Source: Quercus robur (lineage: Eukaryota > Streptophyta > Magnoliopsida > Fagales > Fagaceae). Taken from it: 64,000 nt of DNA. The DNA is taken from NCBI RefSeq assembly GCF_932294415.1, contig NC_065535.1:67477862-67541861 (forward strand), in the 5' to 3' direction. The translations under genes were made by a program, and so were the position numbers. The notes beneath the pieces are model-generated. The model was not told the DNA's origin, ran no database searches, and saw only the letters and a program-made list of their open reading frames with translations. Position 1 is the stretch's first letter, and each line of letters starts with the position of its first letter. This document shows, piece by piece, positions 1 through 11,956 of the stretch.

Positions 1-2456
1 TCTTTCCTGGGAGCTGGTTGCATTGCATAACATAAGTTGGGATGGTAGAAGTGGCTGCTTGGATCAGAATTGACCTCCCAGCCATGGAGAGGAGGTTTGC
101 TTTCCACCCTGCAAGTTTCTTCTTCACCCTTTCTAACACAAAGTTAAAATCCTGATTTGATGCACCACTATGCTTAATGGGAAAGTCAAGGTACTTTCCT
201 AGATTAGGAGTAGACTGAAAACCGAGGATGTCACTTAAAGCTTCTCTATCACTACGGTCCACATTTGGAGCAAAGAAAACCCTGGATTTAGCTTCACTTA
301 AGGTCTGACCGGATTGGCTGCAAAATTCATCCAACACTTCTCTAATTACAAGACAATTTTTCATGTTTGCCTTGGCAAAGAGGACGATCATCTGCAAAAA
401 ATAGATGCGAGAAGGTTGGCCCTCTTCGGGAAGCTTTAATAGGAATCCAAGACATATCTTCACACATTTCCTGAATTAGTTGCCCCAAATAGTCCATACA
501 CATAATAAAGATGTACGGAGATAACGGATCGCCTTGCCTAATCCCTCTAGTAGGATGAAAAGGCTCTAGAGCCCCTCCATTAAAGAGTAAAGAGGTGGAC
601 ACCGAAGAGATGCAGCTCATAATAAGCTTAATTAAATTCCTTGGAAGATTAAACCGGATCAACATATCCCTAATGAAACTCCACTCCAATTTATCATAGG
701 CTTTTTCTAAATCAATTTTCAAAGCCATATATCCTCCTTTGCCCTTGGCTTTACCCATAGTGTGGATCAATTCTTGAACAATAATAGCATTATCCACTCC
801 TCTTCTTCCCGGAACAAAAGCCGATTGGCAAGGATCTATTAATTTATCCAAATAAGGTCTCAACCTCCCCACTATAATTTTAGTGACGATTTTGTATACT
901 GAATTGCACAAGCTAATAGGTCTATAGCTACTAATGGATTCTGGGCTTTGGATCTTAGGAATAAGGACAATACTTGAGTTATTTAAATAGTTTGGAATTT
1001 TCCTACATAGGAAAGCCTTCCGAATCTCCTCTTTAACTGAATCCCCCACCGTGGAACAGAATCTCTAGAAAAAACCAGCATGAAGTCCATCAAGACCTGG
1101 AGACTTGAATGCCTTAAGAGACCACAAGGCAGTGACTATTTTAGCATCTATCACCGGCTGATCTAAACTGTGCTTCTCCTCCTCCGTGAGTCTACTTTGC
1201 CATCCCTTCTAGAGGTTATGATTCCAAGCAGCCTTGACTTGGCTGGTAGTATACAGCCTGATGAACCCCTCTCTAAAATGGTTCATTACTTCTCTTTCCT
1301 CCTTTAACCAGTCCCCTACCTCGTTTTTAACCATGGTAATTGTGTTCCTTTTCCTCCTAGCAAGAGCAGAAACGTGGTAGAAGGAAGTATTACGGTCTTC
1401 CATCACCATCCAATTAATTCTAGATTTTAAGGCCCACAACTCTGCCTCTTGATTCAGCACTACTTCCAATTCTTTATGAAGCTGATTTTCCAAATCAATT
1501 AGGGATGGTTGGGGGTTGGAAGCTAAAACCCGCTGGATTCCATTAAGTCTAGCCATTAATCTCCTTTTCTTCTCAAAAATATTTCCAAACTGATTTTTAT
1601 TCCATATCATCGCATCTTTTGTGAATCTTACAATAGAAGCTGAAAGATTTTCATCCCGATTCCAAGCCTTAGTCACCACTTGAGGAAAAGAAGGGTCGGA
1701 CAACCAAAAGCTTTGGAATCTAAAAGGCCTATTAAGGAAATTGGTCTGTCTAGGAACAGTTTCAAGAAGAACAAGACAATGGTCAGAATGACAACGAGTG
1801 AGATGGGAGACTCAAGCTTCTGGATATAAGAGGCACTAACTAGGATTCATGAAAAACCTATCTATTCTCTCTTAAATGAGGTTATTCAACTCCCTTCTAT
1901 TAGTCCACACGTATCTGGGACCCGAGAATCCCAAATCCACCATATTGCACTTATCAAGACAATCTTTGAATAAAAGGGATCTATATATGCTGACAGGCCT
2001 TCCTCCAAACTTATCTTCATCCAATAGGGGTTCATTAAAATCCCTAGCTATCACCCATGGTTTATTATGAAGATCAGCTACTTTAATTAAATTTTCCCAG
2101 AAAATATGTCTTTTAGTATTCCTAGGACTAGCATAAACAGTAGAAAAAATCCAAGAGAGTTTAGTAGCAAGTACCTTCACTTCCACATGGATTTCTTGCT
2201 CTGTATTTGCCAAATGAACCACCTCCACAATATCAGCATTCCAAAGCAACCAAAGGCCTCCTGCATACCCAATTGTTTCAGTATGGATGGCACCATCAAA
2301 AGGAATCCTATCCGTTATTTCCTTTGCACGAGCTCCACCAAGCTTGGTCTCCATAATTACTAATATGGTTGGATTATGATTCCGAGCCAGCTCTCTTACA
2401 TGATGCTGAAAATTGGGCTTCAGCATGCCCCTGCTGTTCCAAATTATTATATTCAT
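1..2456 (-). pseudogene. LINE ORF2 remnant: endonuclease and reverse transcriptase, broken
   Basis: ORF2 should start at the ATG at 2454-2456 (protein MNIIIWNSRG). The endonuclease domain shows WNSRG, the METKLGG glutamate motif and DFNEP, and the SDHC box is visible further on. The reverse transcriptase shows ALKIDLEKAYDKLEW, GIRQGDPLSPYIF and an FFADD catalytic box near 390-400. The thumb and connection region (LGKYLDFPIKHSG, LAGWKA) continues to base 1. Breaks seen: TAA at 1872-1874, TAG at 1836-1838, TGA at 1812-1814, TAG at 1209-1211, TAG at 1065-1067, and a frameshift just after FADD (~391). The usual SPGPDG motif reads SPGLDG. This is a dead copy. Confidence 0.9.
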
Positions 2457-2487
2457 AATTACAGAGTGGATAGGAATAGAATACAAC

Positions 2488-4275
2488 TCAAGAGGAGATG
2501 CCAGTGCCTCCTTCATCCTCAAATTCCATCCTATCTTCTTCATTCTCTTCGCCATCCTTCCTTTCCCTAGAATCATCCGGACCGCCCACCGTAGATTCTT
2601 CATCCTTCCCTTCAATGGGTCTATCTAAGGAACATTTAGCTTCCAAGCCTCTTTCAGATTTTGAAATATCCACCCCAACATAGTCATCGGCCACCTCAAG
2701 AATTCTGCTACCGCCAACAGTAGAACTTGGGTGATTAAGCTTATCTTGACTTTGAATGCCCAGATCGACTTGATGTGTTCTCTCCACCTTGCCTTTACAA
2801 AGAGTGCCCGGATCGGTGTGTGCTGCTGCTGAAAATTGGAACAACGAGCTTGCATCTCCTCCATTATTACCGAGAAGAGACACAACTTGTGCGACTGAGA
2901 ATGTTGACTTGCTGCTACTAGCGACTTCTTTGTTCAAATGTGTTAATACCCTACTCCTGGCCAAGGCTTTCTTTGCCTTTACTGAAGGACTATCGTGGGC
3001 TTTAGGAGGAAGCCCATTCTTGTCCGTTAAACCCCCAAACTTCAGATTCGGGCCCAAGGACAACAGATCCTGCCCAGCCATGTCCAAATTGGTTTTGGGT
3101 GTAAAGCCCATCTCAGAAATCTCCTTCCAAACTTTATTCCCGTTGCTGGCCTTATTCCTTACCAAGGAATCTTTCTGTTTTGAGCTCTGGCCTGATTTCG
3201 TGGGGTCTGATTGCTCCATTCCCTTTGTGGTCCCCTTTTGTCCTCCTCTCCTACGTGTAACCACCATCCACGGTCTGCACTTGTCCTCTTCATGCGTCGT
3301 TCCACTACTCCCAACCTCATCACTGCCAACCCCGCGCCAGCCAATGTCATGCATTCTTTGTGGGCTAGTACTATGCGCCTTAGTACTAGACAACTCCTTC
3401 TCCGGCGACAATTCCTTCTCCAACGATGGCTCAGTACACCGAACTGTATATGGGCACGCTTCCTTTTTGTGACCAATCCTGCCACACATGAAACAGAGCT
3501 TATTGATGCCCTCGTACACCACTGCTTGCTCAATTGTCCCAATGAGCACAGTATTGATGAGCGGTTTATTCGCATCTACCTGTATGCATAGCCTAGCATA
3601 CTTACCCCAAGCTTCCATGACGATATGAGTATCGACTCTCAAAACTTTCCCAATGGCTTCCCTAATCTGTTTAAGTACTTCTGCCTCATATAGTTCAATA
3701 GGCAAACGATGTAATCTGACCCAAACCGCTATTGACGAAACGTTAGCTGCATCCGGATTGAAAAACGGTTCCCACGGCTTTATGGAGAGATAATGCTCTC
3801 CTATGAACCATGGCCCTTTTCTCAAAACTGCGTCTAAGTCCCCCTTCATTGAGAACCTCGTTAAGAAAAACTCATTTCCGAGGTCCACATAGTCTAGTCT
3901 CCCACTGGGTTTCCACAGTTGTTGGAGTTTGTTTTGGATGTAGGTAAAACCTATTTTCCTTCCGTAAAGTTTGACAATCAAAGCTTTTGACCACGACCCC
4001 CTTATATGCAGTTTAGTTTCCTTAGATAGCTTTATTGCCACTAAATCTTCGCGTAAACCAGAAACTTCTTCATCGGAATCAACATCATCCTCCATTTGAT
4101 CGTAGAAATCGAAGGCTTGAGCATAAGCTCCTGGTATTTCTCCTACCAACTTTTCCTTGAAAGACTTGTTGGGTGAAACCCAAGCATTGTTATTCCGTGG
4201 ATAGGAGCCATTCTCATTGGCCCCTTCTCTGAAATCAGCGTGATTGACATCCTTTACCTTCTTCTTGCTTCTCAA
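2488..4275 (-). CDS. LINE ORF1: DUF4283 and zinc-knuckle RNA-binding protein
   Basis: An intact 595-aa ORF. Residues ~75-220 resemble the DUF4283 domain found in plant LINE ORF1 proteins, with typical WF.GEHYL and AVWVRLHRLPIELY stretches. A CCHC zinc knuckle follows at residues 261-274 (C261, C264, H269, C274). The C-terminal half is a low-complexity, charged Ser/Lys/Glu-rich tail. ORF1 proteins of this family bind the element RNA in the ribonucleoprotein used for target-primed reverse transcription; that role is from family knowledge. The ATG at 4275 is the first in frame. The intact frame contrasts with the badly damaged ORF2 next to it. It could be a young copy, or a domesticated ORF1; nothing here separates the two. 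Confidence 0.85.
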   Translation of the reverse strand: MRSKKKVKDVNHADFREGANENGSYPRNNNAWVSPNKSFKEKLVGEIPGAYAQAFDFYDQMEDDVDSDEEVSGLREDLVAIKLSKETKLHIRGSWSKALIVKLYGRKIGFTYIQNKLQQLWKPSGRLDYVDLGNEFFLTRFSMKGDLDAVLRKGPWFIGEHYLSIKPWEPFFNPDAANVSSIAVWVRLHRLPIELYEAEVLKQIREAIGKVLRVDTHIVMEAWGKYARLCIQVDANKPLINTVLIGTIEQAVVYEGINKLCFMCGRIGHKKEACPYTVRCTEPSLEKELSPEKELSSTKAHSTSPQRMHDIGWRGVGSDEVGSSGTTHEEDKCRPWMVVTRRRGGQKGTTKGMEQSDPTKSGQSSKQKDSLVRNKASNGNKVWKEISEMGFTPKTNLDMAGQDLLSLGPNLKFGGLTDKNGLPPKAHDSPSVKAKKALARSRVLTHLNKEVASSSKSTFSVAQVVSLLGNNGGDASSLFQFSAAAHTDPGTLCKGKVERTHQVDLGIQSQDKLNHPSSTVGGSRILEVADDYVGVDISKSERGLEAKCSLDRPIEGKDEESTVGGPDDSRERKDGEENEEDRMEFEDEGGTGISS

Positions 4276-4334
4276 GAGTTCAGCTTCCTCTTCCCTTGAG
4301 AGAGCACAACTTCCTCTTCCCTTATACCCCTTTG

Positions 4335-4397
4335 CTAATATCTCTTCTTCTTCTTCTTTTATTTATTTATTTTTTTTGAGAAGATTCTAATATCTCT
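4335..4397 (-). mobile_element. Tail-only retroinsertion with 11-bp target duplication
   Basis: CTAATATCTCT occurs at 4335-4345 and again at 4387-4397. It flanks a 41-bp insert that reads, on the minus strand, as a short TCTTCTC-like stub followed by an A-rich tail with TAAA repeats. This is what an almost completely 5'-truncated LINE or SINE insertion leaves behind. It sits at the 5' border of the large LINE. Confidence 0.6.
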
Positions 4398-6301
4398 AAT
4401 TGATTAAATCACATTATTAGAATAAAAAATAACTAGTATAAAATGGTTATTTCAGTTACATATGGGCACAAAATTGACATGTCATATAATATGTCGCCGT
4501 TTCTCTTTGTTTTATATTTTTTTCCCCACTCTTTTCTTTTACTTTACAATCTAATTTCTTGGTAGCCAAATAGGAAAAAAAAAAAAAAAATTTAGTCAAT
4601 CAAATAACAACCCTTCACTTTATGGTTTTATTGGTTACTTTCTTCGAAACCATGCATATTAATTTATTCTGTCAAAGGCCTTATAGCTAAATTGACACTT
4701 CTCTATACATAAAGTGCTTGGGAGTCTAAGAGAGGAAAGGGTTCAAGTTACAAGGTTAACAGCATGTTGTAGTTATTTTTTTTTTTTAAAATGTATATTA
4801 ATTTATTACACCCTTAAATTATAATTTTACGAAATCTTTTCATTAACGCTACATAAATTACTTGTCACCAAAATTAAATGCCTTTTCAAACTCTTTAAAA
4901 ATGGATGAATTTTAAAGCCTTTTATGGTACACGCGTGTTTAAAAGCGAAAACTCATATAATAGTTTGTTGTTGTGACATCAAAAGCATTGATGCTAGTTT
5001 GTTGCGTGCGTGAAAGGCACTCTCATACAAAAGGCAATAAAATAACTATTTTTGTTGGTTGGTAAATAGAATAAAAGAACCTTTATATATCTATTTACAT
5101 GTGACCTACCTTAACATTGAAATGAATCGTTAAATTATCTTCGACTTTTCAATGTGGGTCAAACTTTTAACTAGAGATATAATTAATTAATTGATTATAA
5201 CTTAAAAGGATCATGAAAATGAGTAACACAACTAATTTTTTCCAAAGGCCTGACTTGGTCCACTCTAACGTGAGATTATCAAAAATCAAAATACTACATT
5301 TTTTTTTTTAGAATCAAAATACTACATATTTAAATCTTTCTAATTGCAAAATATATCTATAACTTGTCAAAAACAACACCTTATATATTAGTATATGTTT
5401 CCTAAAAAAATTATTGGTTGATTAAACTTTTATTTTATTTATTAAAGAATGAAAAAATAAATTATTAATTAGCCAAATGCATTAGTTTCAATTTAAAATT
5501 CAAGGGAGTGAGGAAAAACGTAATTCAATAAGAAAAAAAATACATGTCAAATAGGAGAGTTTTAGAGCTGAGAGCTGCTTCTAGATTCTAGAAATATTTA
5601 ATACTTTAAAGTAAAAGGCCATTTCATTTCCATTGTACATGATTGAAACTTGAAAGACATGCATACGATTTGCCTTTTCATACATTAAGTTGCCCACAAG
5701 AGCTTGTTTTTGGGTATCATCATTTGAACAATAAAGAAATTAAGCTCCCTCAATCATTTCCTGATAAAACCGTGGGGCAAGAAATCTGTTGAATGACTTT
5801 GATCATTGTCTTTTTATTTTTTCACTTAAAGGGGAGGCAATGGCTTTAAAAAGTTTGGTTACCATTTTATGAAAAAAAAGGAAAAAAATTAAAGATGTCC
5901 CCCTCTCCACCCATATTGGATTTAAGCCCAAATAAGACAAAATCATCATATTTGCTTAAGTTTTAGAACTTTGAAACATAAGCAACTTGTTTATATTGGT
6001 GTTAGTTGGTGTCTTAAAGATCAATCTATCTATCTATGTCCAAAACAACTTTCACTTTGCATGGCTAATTAGCTGAGCAACCGGTGAACCAAGTGGCCCC
6101 CATCATATATTTGGACCATTTGAATTGTGTGGCGCCCTTATGATATTAATCATAGTTTAATCTTGCTGATTAATTTAAGCCAGTGAGATCAGCAATGGTA
6201 CAAAAAGCTTTTAGAAGGTCATATTGACAAAGAAAATTTATTAGATTTTGATTATAATAAGAATCAGAATCTATCAAGAAAAAAAAAAGTGCATGGTGGC
6301 G

Positions 6302-6363
6302 CCAATTCCATTTAAATTATAATAATTGGTTTAAACCAATTATTACAATTTAAATGGAATTGG
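6302..6363. repeat. 62-bp near-perfect palindrome
   Basis: Two 31-bp arms meet without a spacer at 6332/6333 (centre GGTTTAAACC). They pair with a single mismatch (A6319 against C6346). A transcript would fold into one long hairpin. It could be a MITE remnant, a small-RNA-like foldback or a replication-born inverted duplication. Confidence 0.9.
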
Positions 6364-6785
6364 TAAGAATTGAATGTTTGAGAATGATTAACTTAGGCAC
6401 TTCCAACTTCCAATTGTTCTAAGGTTATTTATGAGGGAAGGAGCCAAGAGTGTTAGAAAAGGAAGATTTGTAATGATCATAAAGGCTTCCATTGCCCAAC
6501 TTTGGAAAACAATTGGAACCAACATCAAGGACAATGGGTCAAGTCGTTGGGGACAACTTTGCAGGATCTTGAATAGTTCTATATCACAGTTCAAAATTTG
6601 ATTTTTTTTCCTGGTCGTAAACTAAAAATAAAGGGACCCTAATAAAGAGTCATAACCTACCCTCGATGTTATATTTTCATCCATGCACATTTTAACCTTC
6701 GGAGTTATTGCATCATGTCAGTTTGTTCCACCAAATATAAAGTAATGAATAAAATGAATTTCCTAGTTCATAAAAATATGCATTA

Positions 6786-6822
<37 letters not shown>
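6786..6822. repeat. (AAT)n microsatellite
   Basis: About twelve AAT units in a row in AT-rich intergenic sequence. Confidence 0.95.
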
Positions 6823-7652
6823 TATCTTGCACCAATGTGTACACCTTAAAATAAAGAAAATGGGAAGATGCTGGTATATTATCCTGTTTATTTACTTCAA
6901 ATATTGCATGAAAACATTATTTATATTTATACCTTTATTTTTACAAGATTTAGTGTGAGATCATTGATCAAGTTAAGACACAGGCATTTGTCGTTCTCTT
7001 AATTATCAACTAATATAATAAACTTTTGGTCATTCTATCGCTAGGATATTCTAGCAATATAGCCTGTCTATCCCTAGTGCTAGCTATCTTACTAATCGAC
7101 ATTTTAAGTACTATGATATATAGTATTTTATAATTAGACATATGATACTATTATATTAGTATTTGTAAATTAAGAACCGAAGTTGAGAGAAAAACACAAA
7201 GAAGAATAAATTTATCTAGTGAACTAATGCATATTTCTCAATTAAGGGGAAGAAAAAGCATCTTTTATAGGCAGTATAAACTAGTAAGTTATACTTTTTT
7301 CAACCAAATAAAAAACTAGTATAAGTTATACAAAATAAATTAGTATAAAAATATGAGTTTAATATGGTGATAATTTCCAAATAAGTGGATTTCTAATTTC
7401 TATTAGTTCAATTTAAAAAGTTTCTTATCTCGAAAAAGAGATTTGAGATCAAATTTCATCTAAACAAAAAATAAATTCGTTGGCATGTTGTCCAATAATT
7501 TAAAAATAAATAATATCTTAAAATAAATATCATAGATATGTTTCAAATCCTTCGGTATATAATAAAACAAATCTCAAAATAAATTATACAATCAAAGAGT
7601 AAAAATTTTATAGTGACATATGGCCTTTTCAATTAATGAATAAAATTGATCA

Positions 7653-7708
7653 TATATATCACTGTTTTTATTAATATATTTATATATCACTGTTTTTATT
7701 AATATATT
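7653..7708. repeat. Perfect 28-bp tandem duplication
   Basis: The unit TATATATCACTG... of 28 bp is repeated twice without a mismatch (7653-7680 and 7681-7708), so the duplication is recent. Confidence 0.95.
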
Positions 7709-8351
7709 TATGTACCTCGGTAAATTAGAATTAGAAAGCATCTACCTTTGAGTTAGAGGCTCACCTAACTTCTTCTAAAAACAAAAGGCCACCAACATAA
7801 AAAGGGGTCACTTTTAAGTTTAACTACACAAATTTAGTATCGATTGAAAATCAAAATTCATGACGAGACTCATCTCCACCTTCTGATCAACTTAAAAACT
7901 CATTCATCCAAAAGAAAGGAAAAGTTAAAACGAAGTCATTTCTTCTTAAAGCTAAAAGCCTAAAATTGAAGTTGTTTGCATAATTTTCATTGACACGCAC
8001 AAAACAACCACACCCAAATAAAACAAATCGATTTTTATTAGCAAGTAAAAGGAATAATAATTTAAAAAAAAAAAAAAAAATCAGCATCCCATTTGAAGTA
8101 CCCTAGCTAGCTAGGTATACACTATACAAATCACAAATACCAACTCTTTAAGACACCCAATTTGTATAGTTTGATCTTCATCAATACATTGCTTCATGAT
8201 TTAGCAAAAAGTGTTACTCCATATATATATACACAACGCTATGAATTAATTAATCAAGTAATAATTAAGAACCAGTCCGTACCTTCGGCGAAACTATGGA
8301 ATTGCTACTGCTATATAGTATATACTAGTAGTAGTCAACTGATCAAGTTAG

Positions 8352-8375
8352 CTCTCTCTCTCTCTCTCTCTCTCT
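8352..8375. repeat. (CT)n microsatellite
   Basis: Twelve CT units in intergenic sequence. Confidence 0.9.
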
Positions 8376-8936
8376 GGTTGACTAATACTGAGTATAGTGA
8401 GTCCATAGTAAACGAAGTTGCAATGGCATTAAAGAGGATCACATGAATGGGTTGTGCAATGCAAATGTTGATTCCCCTCGTGCACTGCGTTCATCATCAA
8501 TTTAAATTATTAATTATGAACAAAAGGCACGTACGAAGGACAGTGGAAACTCCTCCTTCGCATCACGTGCAGAGTCATACCTCCCCCTAAGTCACTAGTC
8601 AACCGACAACCCATGTCCATGAAAGACTGCGAGAGTGAGTAAGAGCTTCACGTTTTTTGGAAATTGATAATAAAGATTCTACCTCATTACTAGGATCAGA
8701 CAATTTTTGCACTCACTCCATCAATGCACTCAAATCTTGATCCAATATATACTGCTGGAACTTTGGGAATGAAACACAACCCTGAAAAATTCAAATCCAA
8801 ACAAAAAAAAAAAAAAAACTGATATTGAAATTCATTTTTAGACATTTTTAGACTAATTTGGTCAAATAGTATAATTTTAGAAAAAAAAATTTGGAAGAAA
8901 TATATCTGACCAAATTAATTTTTTGTATAACACTTT

Positions 8937-9095
8937 TTTGGAATTTAAGTTTATCATATTCGAGTTTTATGTGAAACTCGACTTTGTCAAAATCGAGTTT
9001 CAAGCATTATGGGGTTGCGTAGCAATATGATCTAACATAATGCTTGAAACTCGAATTTCACTTAGAACTTGAGTTTGACAAAACTCAAACTTCAA
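8937..9095. repeat. Imperfect foldback rich in TCGAGTTTCAAG
   Basis: CGAGTTTCAAGCATTATG at ~8993-9010 is mirrored by CATAATGCTTGAAACTCG at ~9037-9054 with a ~26-nt loop. Flanking GAGTTT/AAACTC stretches extend the pairing with gaps over ~50 bp per arm. It is probably a MITE-like foldback. Confidence 0.6.
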
Positions 9096-10054
9096 AAAGG
9101 TGCTACACAACTAAATAAGTTTGACCGAATGCATTACTCATGCATTTTTTTCTTAAAATTATGCTATTTGACTCCAAAGAAAAGCCCAATTTTTACTACT
9201 AGTATGATGTACTTACCCGCTCCCAAATCTCCCAATCCACTTTATAGTATTATATATGTACTTATATGGGCACAAATATTTTATAAAATTTCTTACGAAA
9301 AAATAAAAATGTGACTGACTTTTTTTTGATAATTTTTTTAATTTTTCATAAAAAATTTTCTAAAATATATGATTAATATATGCTCTAAAGACACACATTA
9401 ACCAGACCCTACTTATTTAAGCTCTATTAAACTTATTTGTGTTCAACTTCAACAATTAAGGAGCCGTTTGGTATGAGATTTTGAACAACAATTTTCAGTT
9501 TTTAAACAACATTACACATATTTCTACACACTTTTTCACTCACACATATTTCTAAAAATATACAAATAACATTATTAGAATAACTTTACAAACATGCCCT
9601 ACTAAGTATTTAAGTACAAGCATATCTAATGGCATGCAGTCTCACTGAAAAAGTTACCAAAATAAAAACTATTCAGTATTTTTTTTGTGTCACCAGACTC
9701 ACCACTGACATAGTCCATGGCAATAACAGGCATGCATGCCACGCGAGGACATGGTTTTGCTGATTTATAAAAAGAGATGTGCGTTAAGTTATCATCTCCA
9801 TTTTTTATTATAATTTAACTCAACTGCCAGGTTTTGTAACTGTCTTCAATTTCTAGGATATAGTAGTTGGATTCATTAGTAGAAGCATCTAAAAGGAAAT
9901 ATTATATCATATACTGAAAATTATTAAACTATATTATTGAGACAGATATAATTAAAAGAGTTGGAGATCTGATAAACAACATACATGTCTCCTCCCAGTG
10001 TCGACAGGCACGTCAGTGTTGCTGTCTCCAATAAAACAATAAACATAACGTGTC

Positions 10055-10178
10055 TGCTGTGTTTCATGCCTTTCATACTTCTTGTTGACCTTATGTAAAC
10101 TTAGGAAGTAGTCACACTTTATGCTGTGTTTCATGCCTTTCATACTTCATGTAAACTTGGGAAGTAGTTGCACTTTAT
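10055..10178. repeat. Direct repeat, two ~60-bp units
   Basis: GCTGTGTTTCATGCCTTTCA and the following sequence down to CACTTTAT occur twice in tandem (10055-10122 and 10123-10178). The first unit carries an extra ~11 bp (TTGTTGACCTT). No coding sense. Confidence 0.8.
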
Positions 10179-11956
10179 TTAGGGTGTTATGTTTCTGTCA
10201 TGTACTTCCTATTTTATGTTATAATTTTAAAGAAATTGTTTGTGTTACTATGTCGTATGTGTTCATAGTCCATAACTATGTTCGTGTCCGTGCTTCCTAG
10301 ATGCTAAATTAACTCAATGCAAGTGTTATATATACGTATATGTATGTATATATATAGATGAATAGTATAAATTCTATTTATATCAAATTACATTAATTAA
10401 AAAAAAAAAAAAGTTTCTAAACAGAGTTTACTGTAACAATACACAGTACTCTACAGTCTACACTAGCATTATCATCCACGTGCGTGAGTATGGACTATGG
10501 TCCCTTATTGGAAAATGCATTCCCCTCATCCCAAATTACTTATTATCATCGTGGGACCTGATTTTATTTTTATACAATCCCACCGCTAGCCATTGCGGTT
10601 GTGAACTTTCGGCGATATCTTGGCTCGAATTCAATGCTACAATATTTTTTCTTTCGTGTATTAAATTCGTTGAAATAATGACATATATCACTGTATCACA
10701 ATTGAGAACTTGCAGCGAGGTACAGTTGGCTGGAATCCAGTGTGACAATGGGATACTAATGTACAAGTAGTACTGTGTCTGGAAGATCTTGTGAGATCCT
10801 AGATGGTGAGTAAATTAGGTGCATCCAGCTGAACCGGCCGGGATGTTCAATAATATATGTACGTACCGTTATCTCTGGCCTCAGCAGCATCCTCTGTGTC
10901 TCTGAGACACGAAACCAGAGCGGATCGATGTACGGTGTACCAAATATTTTTCCGCTGAATATATATGGGTCCCAATCTGTAGGATGGATACATAAATTAA
11001 TGGTGATTGGCCAGATATTCTTCCTCTTTTTCAAAAGGGTCCCAGCATATAGAGTCATAAATAGGACACGAGTCATTACAGTACTACATTGGCATTTAAT
11101 ATGAGGAAATCCACTTCTACACGATTAGCTGACCATTTCACTTGTCGTAGAGCTAATTTGTGATTCGCACGTGAAAATTTTGTGCCAATACAGAATAGGA
11201 CAAAATTTGGCTAATTATAGCTCTATTCAATATCTACATTTTAAAAAAATAAAAAATAAAAAATTATATTACCAATTAAATATTTAAATATTAAATTTTT
11301 TAGTATAAAATTATGCATAAAAATTAAATTTATAAATCAGTAATAAATAATATTTTATTGGTACAAAATTTGATATATATGTTAAGAATATAAAGAACGT
11401 ACAATTTAAATGGTTATACTTTCAAAATATGTAATCATATTTAATTTTTTTAAGTAAGAATTATAATCGTTAGCTACAAAATAGAATAAACTCTACAATG
11501 ATACAATTTTTTGTTTTATTACAACTATTTTAAAGAAGTTGTGTCAATATGTTATTGCTTATAATACACAACAAATTTCACAATTCTTGATGACATATAA
11601 CTAATGGTAAGCAAAGAGTTGTGTTGGTGGTGAATGCCAAATAAAAATGAGTAAAAACTTGTTAATTTAATTATTGCAAAAAAACTATGTAAAAGTTTTG
11701 AGCATGTAGCATTACTTTATGAGTCATATTAATGGGTATCCTTAAAAAAATTGTTAATAAATTATTTTAAGAAAATTTTGATACAACTTTTATGAAAAAT
11801 ATAAAGAGCCATCAAAACAATTAATTGCTTTTTTCTTTTGCCATAAAATTTTTCTAAAAATATCTCCTAAACCAATACTTTAGGACATCCGTTAATTTTT
11901 TCCTTAATTGCTTTATTGCTTATAGTTCTGTATGAAAATGGATTAATGTAAAAATA

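Larger units (their letters stand above)
1..4334 (-). mobile_element. LINE (L1-type non-LTR retrotransposon), 3' end outside the window
   Basis: A non-LTR retrotransposon read on the minus strand. Its 5' end lies near 4300-4334 and its 3' part runs off the left edge. The order is that of plant L1 elements: ORF1 with a DUF4283-like region and a zinc knuckle (2488-4275), then ORF2 with an apurinic-type endonuclease and a reverse transcriptase (from 2456 leftwards). The two ORFs are 31 bp apart. ORF1 is open from end to end, whereas ORF2 has five in-frame stops and a frameshift, so this copy cannot move by itself. The target-site duplication of the LINE cannot be checked because its 3' end is missing. 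Confidence 0.9.

Noticed and set aside
10480-11076. Overlapping ~100-aa ORFs on both strands
   Set aside because: No similarity to known proteins, no splice context, and both strands open to the same extent in low-complexity sequence.
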